A DNA stretch of 44,023 nt from CANRPC01 sp964456095 (GTDB lineage: Bacteria > Bacillota_I > Bacilli_A > RFN20 > CAG-449), in assembly GCA_964456095.1 (NCBI GenBank), contig CAYVZF010000006.1, positions 1 through 44,023 on the forward strand. The letters run 5' to 3'. The notes beneath the pieces were generated by a model. It was given only the letters and a program-made list of their open reading frames with translations. It was not told the DNA's origin and did no database searches. Of the stretch, positions 15,307 through 23,637 are shown piece after piece. Position 1 is the first letter of the stretch. Each line of letters starts with the position of its first letter. Made by a program: the position numbers and the translations under genes.

Positions 15307-15945
15307 TTACTTAATAAAAATTACTAACTTAATCTTAACTCTATTTTTTTCATTTTTCTTTTCATTTTTATTTTTTGGAAGTTTAAAGTTGTTGTTTTTA
15401 TTACTAATATTAAAGTTATTAATATTAAGCATTTTATAAACATATGGTTTTACTCTGTTAATAATTAATTGAGAAATAAACGCAATTAAAAGACCAGTAA
15501 CTACACCAGTAAAAAGTAAAATTGGTATATAAGATAGCATATAAATAGAATTGTATAAAATACATGCACATAAAATTTGACCAATTCCATGTGTTATTGC
15601 ACTTATTGATGATAAAGAATATATGGAAAGTTTCTTAAATCTTACTAAAATAATACATATTATTGATGATAAAAACCATCCAGATAAACTTAAGAAAAAA
15701 CTGTATGAAAATAATCCGGTAAATAATATGCTTACTATTAGAACTCTAAAAAAACCTAAAAGGAAGTATTCTTTTTTACCAAAAAAATATAATACGATTA
15801 AACCCATAGTATTTGCTAATCCTAACTTAACACCTGGAATAAAAAAAGTAGGCAATAAACTTTCTAAATAATTTAAAAGTATAGATAGTGCTAAAAATAA
15901 TGATAATAACGCAGTTGTTTTAATTAATTTTCTTTTTCTTGTCAT
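15307..15945 (-). CDS. Gx-transporter-type membrane protein of electron transfer locus
   Basis: The 212-residue protein belongs to the Gx transporter family, once annotated as heptaprenyl diphosphate synthase component I. It has about five to six membrane helices, starting with LLSLFLALSILLNYLESLLP, and the family signature IPGVKLGLANTMGL near residues 37-50. In Listeria such a protein is one of the two Eet membrane proteins of the extracellular electron transfer locus; I believe EetB. The last 40 residues are an unusual Lys/Asn-rich basic tail not expected in the family. It starts eight bases after the NusG-II gene stop, so they form one operon. The actual substrate or electron-transfer step is not established. 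Confidence 0.8.
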   Translation of the reverse strand: MTRKRKLIKTTALLSLFLALSILLNYLESLLPTFFIPGVKLGLANTMGLIVLYFFGKKEYFLLGFFRVLIVSILFTGLFSYSFFLSLSGWFLSSIICIILVRFKKLSIYSLSSISAITHGIGQILCACILYNSIYMLSYIPILLFTGVVTGLLIAFISQLIINRVKPYVYKMLNINNFNISNKNNNFKLPKNKNEKKNEKNRVKIKLVIFIK

Positions 15946-15953
15946 AATAACTC

Positions 15954-16412
15954 CTAAACAATAATATCAATATTTGGTTCATTTACGTTTTCAATAACCG
16001 CGATTACTCTGTTATGTGTACATGTAATTGGAACATTAGGTGTCGACACCCAACCTTGATTTATGCATACTCTATTAGGACATTCAGTATATGATACACG
16101 TATTTTTTTGTTAATTATTTCTATAGACATTGTATTGGTAATACTTGTAAAATACCCAATATATGTAATTTTTGAGTCAGTTTCATTATCTATTTCTATT
16201 TTTCTATAGTCTCCTTGTTTTAAATTAACTTCAATATCTTTATTATTGTTTAAATTAAGCAATATCTCATTTTTACCCATCACGTAAATAGCTACATTTG
16301 TTCCGTTATTTCTAGGAATGAAATAAACACTAAAAGATAGCATTAATGATAATGCTATTGTGATAATAATTACTAATATATCTATTTTTGTTAACTTTGT
16401 CTTAAAATTCAT
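15954..16412 (-). CDS. NusG-domain-II membrane protein of electron transfer locus
   Basis: The 152-residue protein has one N-terminal membrane helix (residues about 11-32) and an extracellular NusG-II beta domain. The family signature ECPNRVCINQGWV followed by ITCTHNRVIAVIE lies at residues about 108-143. Its cysteines (CPNRVC and ITC) are conserved. In Listeria a protein of this type, I believe EetA, sits with the Gx transporter protein in the extracellular electron transfer locus. It overlaps the apbE 3' end by 11 bases. It is not the transcription factor NusG, of which only domain II is shared. Confidence 0.85.
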   Translation of the reverse strand: MNFKTKLTKIDILVIIITIALSLMLSFSVYFIPRNNGTNVAIYVMGKNEILLNLNNNKDIEVNLKQGDYRKIEIDNETDSKITYIGYFTSITNTMSIEIINKKIRVSYTECPNRVCINQGWVSTPNVPITCTHNRVIAVIENVNEPNIDIIV

Positions 16413-17766
16413 AGTAAAATACCTTTGATTTTATTGGATTTTTATCATTAATTACAAAATTATTCTTTAATCCACTTGTTATATAATAATAATATTCAGT
16501 TTCATTATCATTACTTTTTTGAAAAATTGCTTCAATGTCTGCATTATATGCATTTTTAAATATATTAATAACTACTTCAATATTATTTTCATTAGTATTA
16601 ATTAAAATTGTTGATAATGCATCCATTATTGAGGCATTAAGTGTTTTTGATACTACAGTTACTTTTCTAAAAGTATTTAATGGATAACCTGTTGTAGAAT
16701 CAATAATATGATGTCTTGTAATTAAATTATAGTTTCTATCAATGAACCTATATGAATTAACTTCATCACCAGATGTTGAAATTTGATAATAACCATTAAG
16801 TTTTAGATATCCTCCAACATAATAATCATTTTTTGAAGGAGAAGAAATACCAATAGACCATTCATTGTTCTTATAATGATTCCCTAGTATAACATTTGAT
16901 GATGTTGCTCCTGAAATATATCCATAATTATATCCTTTAGATAATAAATCATTTGCAACAATACCCATTGCATATCCTTTACCAATGCCACCAAGAGATA
17001 ATGATACTTTTTCAACATTTTTGTATTTTTTAAATTCTACAGTTTTGTTCTCCTCATCTAAGATTAGTATTTCTTTTAACTCTTTATTTGATGGAGTGTT
17101 TTCTATTAAAGTATTTAATTCTGTTTTTAATTTGTTTTGAATACTATTTTCTAAAGCGGTTTTTTCTTCTTCATCAAGTGTGTCATTATTTATAATAACT
17201 AAATCAGGATCATAAAAATCATAATTATTATTGTTAAAATTTATTAATTTATTCCAATAGTCTGATAATTCCCCAATGGCAATATTGAATTTTCCGTTAC
17301 TTAATTCTCCTAATTTTAAAGACAAAGATAATATATTAAATAAATCATCTGATATTTTTATTTTTTTTTCTGTACCATAAGATTCATTAATTACTTTTAA
17401 ATTGTTTATGATTTCATTGTTTTCGTAGTAATAATTATGTCGATCAAATACTTTATGTAATTTAATAGATGTTTCACCCATTGTACTTTCAATATCGTAA
17501 ACATTTTCAAGTGTTAATTTACTATATGGAAATAATGTGTAAATTAAATCAGAATCAAATGGTGATACATATGTATTATTAGAAGTTTTTACTTTGTTTA
17601 AATTACACACTTTATTCATTCCAGAATTATTTTTATCTAATTCTGAATAACAGTATTCTGTTATTGGTTTATATGATGAAAAATCTCTATAATCTTTGCC
17701 ACATGAACAAAGTAGAATAGAACATGATAAACATAGAAATAAGTATTTTTTTGCTTTTTTCATCAT
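16402..17766 (-). CDS. apbE: FAD:protein FMN transferase ApbE, lipoprotein
   Basis: ApbE attaches FMN from FAD to a threonine or serine of extracytoplasmic flavoproteins. The 454-residue protein has a signal peptide with the lipobox-like LLCSC, putting the lipid on Cys22. The FAD/magnesium signature SLGGIGKGYAMG is at 257-268, HHIIDSTTGYPLN at 352-364, and the metal-binding aspartate in MDALSTIL near 382. It is longer than the usual 330-350 residues because of an N-terminal spacer and an insertion around residues 180-250. The natural target is the PplA-like protein encoded 1.7 kb away on the same strand. GAGGTG precedes the tandem ATGATG start, so translation may begin at either methionine. 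Confidence 0.93.
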   Translation of the reverse strand: MMKKAKKYLFLCLSCSILLCSCGKDYRDFSSYKPITEYCYSELDKNNSGMNKVCNLNKVKTSNNTYVSPFDSDLIYTLFPYSKLTLENVYDIESTMGETSIKLHKVFDRHNYYYENNEIINNLKVINESYGTEKKIKISDDLFNILSLSLKLGELSNGKFNIAIGELSDYWNKLINFNNNNYDFYDPDLVIINNDTLDEEEKTALENSIQNKLKTELNTLIENTPSNKELKEILILDEENKTVEFKKYKNVEKVSLSLGGIGKGYAMGIVANDLLSKGYNYGYISGATSSNVILGNHYKNNEWSIGISSPSKNDYYVGGYLKLNGYYQISTSGDEVNSYRFIDRNYNLITRHHIIDSTTGYPLNTFRKVTVVSKTLNASIMDALSTILINTNENNIEVVINIFKNAYNADIEAIFQKSNDNETEYYYYITSGLKNNFVINDKNPIKSKVFYYEF

Positions 17767-17783
17767 TTTTCACCTCAGTAGAA

Positions 17784-17812
17784 ATCATATATTATTTTTA
17801 TCTTTTTTGCAA
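17784..17812 (-). promoter_or_regulatory. Promoter of the apbE operon
   Basis: On the minus strand a -35 TTGCAA (17812-17807) and a -10 TATGAT (17789-17784) are 17 bp apart. The remainder of 17813-17923 is AT-rich and shows no gene. Confidence 0.7.
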
Positions 17813-17923
17813 AGTTATATGAAATAAACGATGAAAAGTTTTCTAATAAAAATATATAAATATATATATAAAATATAATATTATAATCATTAATAAAAGA
17901 AATAAAAAAAGTAATAAAAGTTG

Positions 17924-17952
17924 TTGACACTGCGATTCATATGAAGTAATAT
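17924..17952 (+). promoter_or_regulatory. Promoter of the S10-spc-alpha superoperon
   Basis: A perfect -35 TTGACA (17924-17929) lies 17 bp from a -10 TAATAT (17947-17952). Transcription should start near 17960. Confidence 0.85.
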
Positions 17953-17959
17953 ATTGAAG

Positions 17960-18084
17960 TCGACGCTTTGTAGACAAAACGCGTTGAAGTGGGAGATTGC
18001 TGAACGCCGAGAGCCGTTGTCATATTGGCGATTCAGGTAACTCACATGGAGCGGTCTAGCACGATTTAGACGAGGAGGAACAAA
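17960..18084 (+). promoter_or_regulatory. Structured S10 leader RNA
   Basis: This 125-nt untranslated leader is much richer in G and C than the flanking DNA. TGAACGCC (18001-18008) pairs with GGCGATTCA (18027-18035) with one bulged A. GTCTA (18054-18058) pairs with TAGAC (18067-18071) directly before the GAGGAGG ribosome site. A leader hairpin that blocks or exposes the rpsJ site, perhaps bound by L4 as in other S10 operons, is a plausible feedback device. I cannot place it in a known leader family from sequence alone. Confidence 0.6.
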
Positions 18085-18396
18085 ATGGCAAAAAGTAAAA
18101 AAATTAGAATTCGTCTTGAAGCTTATGAACATCAAATCCTTGATGTCTCTGTTGAGAAAATCATAGCGGCAGCGAAAGCAACAGGTGCAGGAATTATTGG
18201 ACCAATTCCTTTACCTACTGAAAAACAGGTCTATACAATCTTAAGAGCGGTTCACAAATATAAAGATGCACGTGAACAATTCGAGATTAGAACACATAAG
18301 AGATTAATCGATATCGTTAATCCAACAAAACAAACTATCGATAGTTTGACACATATGGATTTACCTTCAGGTGTTAACATCGAAATTAAATTGTAA
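18085..18396 (+). CDS. rpsJ: 30S ribosomal protein S10
   Basis: S10 joins the 30S head and doubles as the antitermination factor NusE. At 103 residues it is normal length, with IRIRLEAYEHQILD at the start, the GPIPLPTEKQVYTILR loop that enters the ribosome, and RTHKRLIDIVNPT near the end. It is the first gene of the superoperon; GAGGAGG sits six bases before the ATG, at the foot of a leader hairpin. Confidence 0.98.
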   Translation: MAKSKKIRIRLEAYEHQILDVSVEKIIAAAKATGAGIIGPIPLPTEKQVYTILRAVHKYKDAREQFEIRTHKRLIDIVNPTKQTIDSLTHMDLPSGVNIEIKL

Positions 18397-18413
18397 GGAG
18401 GCAGGAGAAAGTT

Positions 18414-19094
18414 ATGAAATCTATCTTAGGTCGTAAAATTGGAATGACCCAAGTCTTCGCTACAGATGGTACACAATATCCTGTTACTGTTATCGAAGTA
18501 CTTCCTAATGTTGTTACTCAAATCAAAACTGTAGAAAGTGATGGCTATGATGCTATTCAAGTTGGATATGAAGACAAAAAGGAAAATCGTTGTAATAAGG
18601 CAGAACTTGGTGTATTTGCAAGCAGAGGTCTTACTCCAAAATATGAAGTACAAGAACTTCATTTCTCAGATATGACATTTAATGTCGGAGATGAAATTAA
18701 AGCTGATATCTTTGAAGCTGGTGAATTAGTTGATGTTACTGGTGTTAGCAAAGGTAAAGGTTTCAGTGGACCAATTAAACGTTGGCACTTCACAATAGGT
18801 CCTAAAGGACATGGTTCTGGATATCATAGAGGCGCAGGTTCATTTGCTACAAATGGACGTTGCAATAATAGAGTACATCCAGGAAAGAAAATGGCTGGTC
18901 ATCATGGTAATAAACAAGCAACAGTATTAAACTTAGCAATTGTTTCAGTTGATGTTGAAAATAATGCTATCTTAATTAAAGGTGCTATACCTGGACCAAA
19001 AAAATCAATTGTTAAAATTCGTTCAGCTGTAAAAGGTGCTGGAGAAAAAGTTGAAATTAAAGAAATCGTCAACTATACAGCGAAAGCTGAATAA
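18414..19094 (+). CDS. rplC: 50S ribosomal protein L3
   Basis: L3 is an early 50S assembly protein near the peptidyl transferase centre. The 226-residue protein opens with MKSILGRKIGMTQVF and carries the extended loop from KGKGFSGPIKRWHF through GPKGHGSGYHRGAGSF to HPGKKMAGHHGN, which reaches the active site. It has AAGGAGG 17 bases after the rpsJ stop. A slightly longer C-terminal end (KIEIKEIVNYTAKAE-like) is unremarkable. Confidence 0.98.
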   Translation: MKSILGRKIGMTQVFATDGTQYPVTVIEVLPNVVTQIKTVESDGYDAIQVGYEDKKENRCNKAELGVFASRGLTPKYEVQELHFSDMTFNVGDEIKADIFEAGELVDVTGVSKGKGFSGPIKRWHFTIGPKGHGSGYHRGAGSFATNGRCNNRVHPGKKMAGHHGNKQATVLNLAIVSVDVENNAILIKGAIPGPKKSIVKIRSAVKGAGEKVEIKEIVNYTAKAE

Positions 19095-19119
19095 ATAAGG
19101 ACAGGGAAGGAGAAATAAA

Positions 19120-19755
19120 ATGGCAGAAAACGTAATCTTATCAGTTCTTGATTTAACTGGAAAAGAAGTTGAAAAAGTAGAATTAGCTAATGAAGTCTTC
19201 GCTATCGAACCTAATACACAAGTAATGTTCGATGCTGTCCAAGTTTATCAAGCAAATCTTCGTCAAGCAACCGCTAAGACAAAGAAGAGAGCGGAAGTTT
19301 CTGGTGGTGGTAAAAAACCATGGAGACAAAAAGGTACAGGACGTGCAAGAGCTGGTTCAACAAGATCACCACTTTGGAGACATGGTGGTATAGTATTTGG
19401 CCCAACAGGGGTTCAAAATTTCAAACTTGCACAAAACAAAAAAGAACACAAACTTGCTCTTAAATCTGCACTTTCAATAAAAGTTGCAAATAATGGAGTA
19501 ATTGTTGTAAAAGATTTAAATCTTGAATCAAATAAAACAAAAGAAATGGTTAAAGTATGTAATGCAATTAATGCTCAACCAAAAACCATATTCGTTATTG
19601 CAGATGACAATGATACACTTGTTATGTCAGCAAGAAATATTCCAGGTTTAATTGTTGTTAGAGACAATAATTTATCTGTATATGATTTGATGAATCATGA
19701 TAATGTAGTATTTACACTTGACGCAGTTAAGAAAATCGAGGAGGTACTTAAATAA
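19120..19755 (+). CDS. rplD: 50S ribosomal protein L4
   Basis: L4 lines the exit tunnel and in several bacteria represses the S10 operon through its leader. The 211-residue product has the tunnel loop KKPWRQKGTGRARAGSTRSP near residue 64, followed by WRHGGIVFGP. Normal size. The 25-base gap before it holds GGGAAGGAG. The stop overlaps the rplW start. Confidence 0.98.
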   Translation: MAENVILSVLDLTGKEVEKVELANEVFAIEPNTQVMFDAVQVYQANLRQATAKTKKRAEVSGGGKKPWRQKGTGRARAGSTRSPLWRHGGIVFGPTGVQNFKLAQNKKEHKLALKSALSIKVANNGVIVVKDLNLESNKTKEMVKVCNAINAQPKTIFVIADDNDTLVMSARNIPGLIVVRDNNLSVYDLMNHDNVVFTLDAVKKIEEVLK

Positions 19756-20105
19756 TGGCACGTGCTAAAAAAGTAGAAGTAGTTGAAGAAAAGAAATTCG
19801 CTGCACCAACAAATTACAGCCTTGATTTAATTGTTTCACCAATCGTTACTGAAAAAACAATGAAACTTCAAAACGATGAAAATACGGTTACAGTTAAGGT
19901 TTCACCAAAAGCTAACAAAACATCAATAAAGGTTGCATTTGAACAAATTTTCAATGTTAAACCAGTTAGCATTCGTATAGTTAATGTTTTACCTAAATCA
20001 AAAAGAGTAGGACGTTATGAAGGAAAAGTAAGTGGATATAAGAAAGCATATGTAACTTTATCTGCTGAAGACTTCAAAAATCTTCAATCTTCAATTGAAG
20101 AATAA
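19755..20105 (+). CDS. rplW: 50S ribosomal protein L23
   Basis: L23 sits at the tunnel exit and docks trigger factor and SRP. The 116-residue protein has the core IVSPIVTEKTMKL, VSPKANKTSIKVAFEQIFNVKP and KRVGRYEGKVSGYKKAYVTL. A Lys/Glu-rich N-terminal extension of about 24 residues precedes the core; Bacillus L23 is about 95 residues. The ATG shares one base with the rplD stop (TAATG), and GAGGAGG lies inside rplD. Confidence 0.97.
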   Translation: MARAKKVEVVEEKKFAAPTNYSLDLIVSPIVTEKTMKLQNDENTVTVKVSPKANKTSIKVAFEQIFNVKPVSIRIVNVLPKSKRVGRYEGKVSGYKKAYVTLSAEDFKNLQSSIEE

Positions 20106-20129
20106 TTTAATTAAATATAGGAGGAAAAT

Positions 20130-20963
20130 ATGGCAATTAGAACATATAAGCCAACGACACCAAGCCGTCGTTCAATGACTAACTTCACATTTGAAGAAAT
20201 TACAACAAATACTCCTGAAAAAAGTTTATTAGTTTCAATTTCAAAAACTGGAGGCCGTAATAATACAGGTGCAATCACTTGTAGACATATCGGCGGTGGT
20301 CATAAAAGAAAATATAGAATTATTGATTTCAAAAGAAATAAAGATGGAATCAATGGTCGTGTTGCAACAATCGAATACGATCCAAATAGAAATGCAAACA
20401 TTTGCTTAATTAATTATGCTGATGGTGAAAAAAGATATATTATCGCACCAAAAGATATTAAAGTTGGCGATGTAATTGTTTCAGGAGAAGCATGCGACAT
20501 CAAAACTGGTAATGCAATGTGTTTAGCAAATATTCCAGAAGGTACATTCGTTCACAATGTTGAATTAACACCTGGTAAAGGTGGTCAAATGTGCCGTGCT
20601 GCTGGTACATCTGCTCAAGTATTAGGTAATGAAGGAAAATATGTTATTCTTCGTTTAGCTTCAGGTGAAGTTAGAAAAGTACTTGGAACATGTAGAGCAA
20701 CAATTGGTTTTGTCGGTAACGAAGATTGGAACTTAGTCAACTTTGGTAAAGCTGGTAAAACAAGATGGAATGGAACACGTCCTACAGTTCGTGGTTCTGC
20801 AATGAACCCATGTGATCACCCACATGGTGGTGGTGAAGGTAAATGTCCAGTTGGACGTGATGCACCTAGAACACCTTGGGGTAAAAGAGCTCTTGGAGTT
20901 AAGACTAGAAGTGCTAAAAAAGCATCTGGTAAATTAATCGTCCGTAGACGTAATGATAAATAG
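20130..20963 (+). CDS. rplB: 50S ribosomal protein L2
   Basis: L2 supports subunit joining and the peptidyl transferase centre. The 277-residue protein is full length, from MAIRTYKPTTPSRR through the RNA-binding GGGHKRKYRIIDFKR to the conserved PCDHPHGGGEGKCPVGR loop, whose histidine is nearly invariant. An AGGAGG site lies seven bases before the ATG. Confidence 0.98.
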   Translation: MAIRTYKPTTPSRRSMTNFTFEEITTNTPEKSLLVSISKTGGRNNTGAITCRHIGGGHKRKYRIIDFKRNKDGINGRVATIEYDPNRNANICLINYADGEKRYIIAPKDIKVGDVIVSGEACDIKTGNAMCLANIPEGTFVHNVELTPGKGGQMCRAAGTSAQVLGNEGKYVILRLASGEVRKVLGTCRATIGFVGNEDWNLVNFGKAGKTRWNGTRPTVRGSAMNPCDHPHGGGEGKCPVGRDAPRTPWGKRALGVKTRSAKKASGKLIVRRRNDK

Positions 20964-20981
20964 TGAAAGGAGAAATGGAAA

Positions 20982-21275
20982 ATGGCAAGAAGTATTAAAA
21001 AAGGACCTTTCGTCGATGAACATTTGATGAAAAAGGTTGAAGCATTAAATGCTGCTAATAAAAAAGAATTAATTAAGACTTGGTCAAGAAGATCAACAAT
21101 CTTCCCACAATTCATTGAACATTCTTTCGCAGTCTACAATGGACATGAATTTATTACAGTTTATGTTACAGAAGATATGGTTGGACATAAACTTGGTGAA
21201 TTTGCTCCAACAAGAACTTATAAAGGACATACTGGACATACTGCTGAAGATAAAGCAGCACATGCTGGTAAGTAA
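20982..21275 (+). CDS. rpsS: 30S ribosomal protein S19
   Basis: S19 forms part of the 30S head near S13. The 97-residue protein has RSIKKGPFVDEHL, the TWSRRSTIFPQFIEHSFAVYNG core, and GHKLGEFAPTRTYKGHTGH. It is slightly longer than the usual 92 residues because of a DKAAHAGK-type tail. AAAGGAG precedes it in an 18-base gap. Confidence 0.98.
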   Translation: MARSIKKGPFVDEHLMKKVEALNAANKKELIKTWSRRSTIFPQFIEHSFAVYNGHEFITVYVTEDMVGHKLGEFAPTRTYKGHTGHTAEDKAAHAGK

Positions 21276-21293
21276 TAACTAGGAGGAAAAAGA

Positions 21294-21626
21294 ATGGAAG
21301 CTATTGCTAAAGTTACAGGAGTTCGTATTACTCCTAGAAAAGTTCGCTTGGTTATTGACCTAGTGAGAGGAAAAGATGTAGCAGTTGCGTTAGCAATTTT
21401 AGCTAATACAAATAAATCAGCAGTAACACCTGTTACTAAATTGATTAAATCTGCTGCAGCAAATGCTGTTAACAATAATAAAATGGATGAATCAAAATTA
21501 TATATCGCAGAAATTTATGCTGGTGACGGACCAAGATTAAAAAGATTCCGTCCAAGAGCAAAAGGTTCTGCAGCATCTATTATTAAAAGAACAAGCCACA
21601 TTACTGTTGTGGTAAAAGAAAGATAA
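21294..21626 (+). CDS. rplV: 50S ribosomal protein L22
   Basis: L22 extends a hairpin into the exit tunnel where macrolides act. The 110-residue protein has VRITPRKVRLVIDLVRGKDV at the start and the tunnel hairpin GDGPRLKRFRPRAKGSAASI near residues 78-97, with no visible deletion or insertion. An AGGAGG site is in the 18-base gap. Confidence 0.98.
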   Translation: MEAIAKVTGVRITPRKVRLVIDLVRGKDVAVALAILANTNKSAVTPVTKLIKSAAANAVNNNKMDESKLYIAEIYAGDGPRLKRFRPRAKGSAASIIKRTSHITVVVKER

Positions 21627-21636
21627 GGAGGTAAGT

Positions 21637-22329
21637 ATGGGTCAAAAAGTTAATCCAATCGGAATGAGAATTGGTATAAGCCGTGATTGGAATTCTAAAT
21701 GGTATGCTAGTAATAAAGACTTTGCTACTTTCTTAGGACAAGATATTAAAATTCGTAAATATTTAGAATCAAAATTAAAAGAGTGTTTAGTTTCACATAT
21801 TGAAATTGAACGTGTACAAAATGGTGGTGCAACAGTTTCAATATTTACTGCTCGTCCTGGTATGATCTTAGGACAAGATGCTGTAAATATTAAATTGTTA
21901 ACTAAAAATGTACAAAAATTAATTGGTAGAAAAGATATTAAATTATCTGTTATCGAAGTTAAAAATCCTGCTCTTGATGCTGCAATTGTTGCTCAAGAAA
22001 TGGCAAAAGCACTTGAAGAACGTGCATCATTCCGTAATGTTCAAAAGACAACTATCCGTAAAGTTATGAAAGCTGGAGCAGTTGGATGTAAAACAATGGT
22101 ATCTGGTCGTTTAGCTGGTGCTGATATTGCTCGTAGCGAAGGATATAAAGAAGGTGTTGTTTCATTACATACATTACGTATGGATGTCGATTATGCTTTA
22201 GCGGAAGCTGACACAACTTATGGTAAATTAGGATGTAAAGTTTGGATTTCTCGTGGAAAATCTGCTCCTAAACAATTAGTAAGTAGTGAAAAAAATAATA
22301 ACACTTTTAAATCAAAGAAAGGAGAATAG
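21637..22329 (+). CDS. rpsC: 30S ribosomal protein S3
   Basis: S3 lines the mRNA entry pore. The 230-residue protein contains MGQKVNPIGMRIGISRDW, the KH domain with ARPGMILGQDAVNIK, and the C-terminal GCKTMVSGRLAGADIARSEG and DVDYALAEADTTYGKLGCKVW. A polar Ser/Asn/Lys tail ends it. AAGGAGG overlaps the rplV end, ten bases away. Confidence 0.98.
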   Translation: MGQKVNPIGMRIGISRDWNSKWYASNKDFATFLGQDIKIRKYLESKLKECLVSHIEIERVQNGGATVSIFTARPGMILGQDAVNIKLLTKNVQKLIGRKDIKLSVIEVKNPALDAAIVAQEMAKALEERASFRNVQKTTIRKVMKAGAVGCKTMVSGRLAGADIARSEGYKEGVVSLHTLRMDVDYALAEADTTYGKLGCKVWISRGKSAPKQLVSSEKNNNTFKSKKGE

Positions 22330-22334
22330 TCAAT

Positions 22335-22751
22335 ATGTTACAACCAAAAAGAGTCAAGTATAGAAGACCTCATGGAATTAAATACGAAGGCCTTTCAAAA
22401 GCTGGTAATGAAGTAAGCTTTGGTGAATTTGGTTTACAAGCAGTATCTGGAAACTGGATTACAGCTCGTCAAATCGAAGCAGCACGTATTGTTCTTTCTC
22501 GTTACACAAATCGTGCTGGTCAAGTATGGATTCGTATTTATCCACATTTAGCTAAAACAAAGAAACCTGCAGAAGTCCGTATGGGTTCTGGTAAAGGTTC
22601 TCCAGAAACATGGGTTGCAGTTGTTAAAACTGGTAGAGTCATGTTTGAAATTGGTGGTGTTGATGAAAAGATTGCTCGTGAAGCACTTCGTTTAGCATCA
22701 TATAAATTACCAATCAAGACAAAGATTATTGCGAAAGGAAAAGGTGAGTAA
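22335..22751 (+). CDS. rplP: 50S ribosomal protein L16
   Basis: L16 helps position A-site tRNA. The 138-residue protein shows MLQPKRVKYRRPHG, FGLQAVSGNWITARQIEAAR, and KPAEVRMGSGKGSPETWVAVV, where the arginine of the RMGSGKG loop is hydroxylated in some bacteria. The ribosome site AAAGGAG is in the end of rpsC, five bases before the start of the intergenic spacer ends. Confidence 0.98.
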   Translation: MLQPKRVKYRRPHGIKYEGLSKAGNEVSFGEFGLQAVSGNWITARQIEAARIVLSRYTNRAGQVWIRIYPHLAKTKKPAEVRMGSGKGSPETWVAVVKTGRVMFEIGGVDEKIAREALRLASYKLPIKTKIIAKGKGE

Positions 22752-22753
22752 TC

Positions 22754-22954
22754 ATGATGAAAATTAATGAAATCAGAGAATATTCAAGTGCTGAATTAAC
22801 AGAAAAAGTTAATGAATTAAAACAAGAATTATTAACTCTCCGTTTCCAAAAAGCAACAGGTCAACTTGATAACGGAAAGAAAATAACAGAAGTTCGTAAA
22901 ACTATTGCTCGTATTTATACAGTATTAAAAGAACGCGAACTTGGAATTAACTAG
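22754..22954 (+). CDS. rpmC: 50S ribosomal protein L29
   Basis: L29 is a helical hairpin at the tunnel exit next to L23. The 66-residue protein has EIREYSSAELTEKVNELKQELLTLRFQKATGQL split over residues 5-37, and RKTIARIYTVLKEREL. It begins two bases after rplP with tandem ATG codons, so the first residue is uncertain by one. Confidence 0.97.
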   Translation: MMKINEIREYSSAELTEKVNELKQELLTLRFQKATGQLDNGKKITEVRKTIARIYTVLKERELGIN

Positions 22955-22967
22955 GAGGTAATATAAA

Positions 22968-23231
22968 ATGGAAAGAAATACACGTAGAGTAATTCAAGGT
23001 GTTGTTGTTTCTGATAAAATGGACAAAACAATTACAGTCTTAGTTAAAACAACAAAAAAACACCCAAAATACGGTAAAAACGTTAAGTATGCAAAAAAAT
23101 ATAAAGCACATGATGAAAATAATGAAGCATGTTTCGGTGATGTTGTTGAAATCATGGAAACAAGACCATTATCCGCTACTAAACGTTTCCGTCTTGTAAA
23201 AGTCGTAGCTAAAGCTGCTGACGTTAAATAG
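22968..23231 (+). CDS. rpsQ: 30S ribosomal protein S17
   Basis: S17 is an early 16S rRNA binding OB-fold protein. The 87-residue product shows RRVIQGVVVSDKMDKTITVL, HPKYGKNVKYAKKYKAHDE and GDVVEIMETRPLSATKRFRL. AGGAGG lies in the 13-base gap after rpmC. Confidence 0.98.
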   Translation: MERNTRRVIQGVVVSDKMDKTITVLVKTTKKHPKYGKNVKYAKKYKAHDENNEACFGDVVEIMETRPLSATKRFRLVKVVAKAADVK

Positions 23232-23243
23232 GAGGACGATTTA

Positions 23244-23621
23244 ATGGTACAAAATGAAACAAATCTTGTTGTTGCTGACAACAGTGGTGCAAAATCTGTC
23301 CGTATCTTCCGTATCTATGGAGGATCAAAGAGAAAAACAGCTTCTATTGGTGATATCGTTCTTTGTTCTGTTAAAGATGCATTACCAAATGCAAAAGTTA
23401 AAAAAGGCGATATAGTTAAAGTAGTTATCATTCGTACTAAGAAAAATGTACAACGTGCTGATGGTACATTCATTAGTTTTGATGATAATGCTTGTGTTCT
23501 TGTAAATGATGATGGTGCTCCAAAAGGAACACGTGTCTTTGGACCAGTGGCTCGTGAACTCCGTGAAAAAGGAAATGAAGGATTTATGAAAATCATTTCT
23601 TTAGCAGTTGAAGTATTATAA
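23244..23621 (+). CDS. rplN: 50S ribosomal protein L14
   Basis: L14 contributes to the inter-subunit bridge. The 125-residue protein has ETNLVVADNSGAKSVRIFRI, VKKGDIVKVVIIRTKK, FDDNACVLVNDDGAPKGTR and FGPVARELREKG. It is three residues longer than the typical 122, in the loop around SIGDIVLCSVKDALPNAK. Confidence 0.98.
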   Translation: MVQNETNLVVADNSGAKSVRIFRIYGGSKRKTASIGDIVLCSVKDALPNAKVKKGDIVKVVIIRTKKNVQRADGTFISFDDNACVLVNDDGAPKGTRVFGPVARELREKGNEGFMKIISLAVEVL

Positions 23622-23637
23622 GGAGGATTTTGAGAAT

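Noticed and set aside
16850..16915. SGATSS in ApbE read as a self-flavinylation site
   Set aside because: It aligns with the ApbE substrate loop, which has AGSSS-like sequence in related enzymes, so similarity to a target motif is probably coincidental.
17890..18135. Minus-strand frame across the S10 leader
   Set aside because: It overlaps the superoperon promoter, leader and the start of rpsJ, and has no family resemblance.
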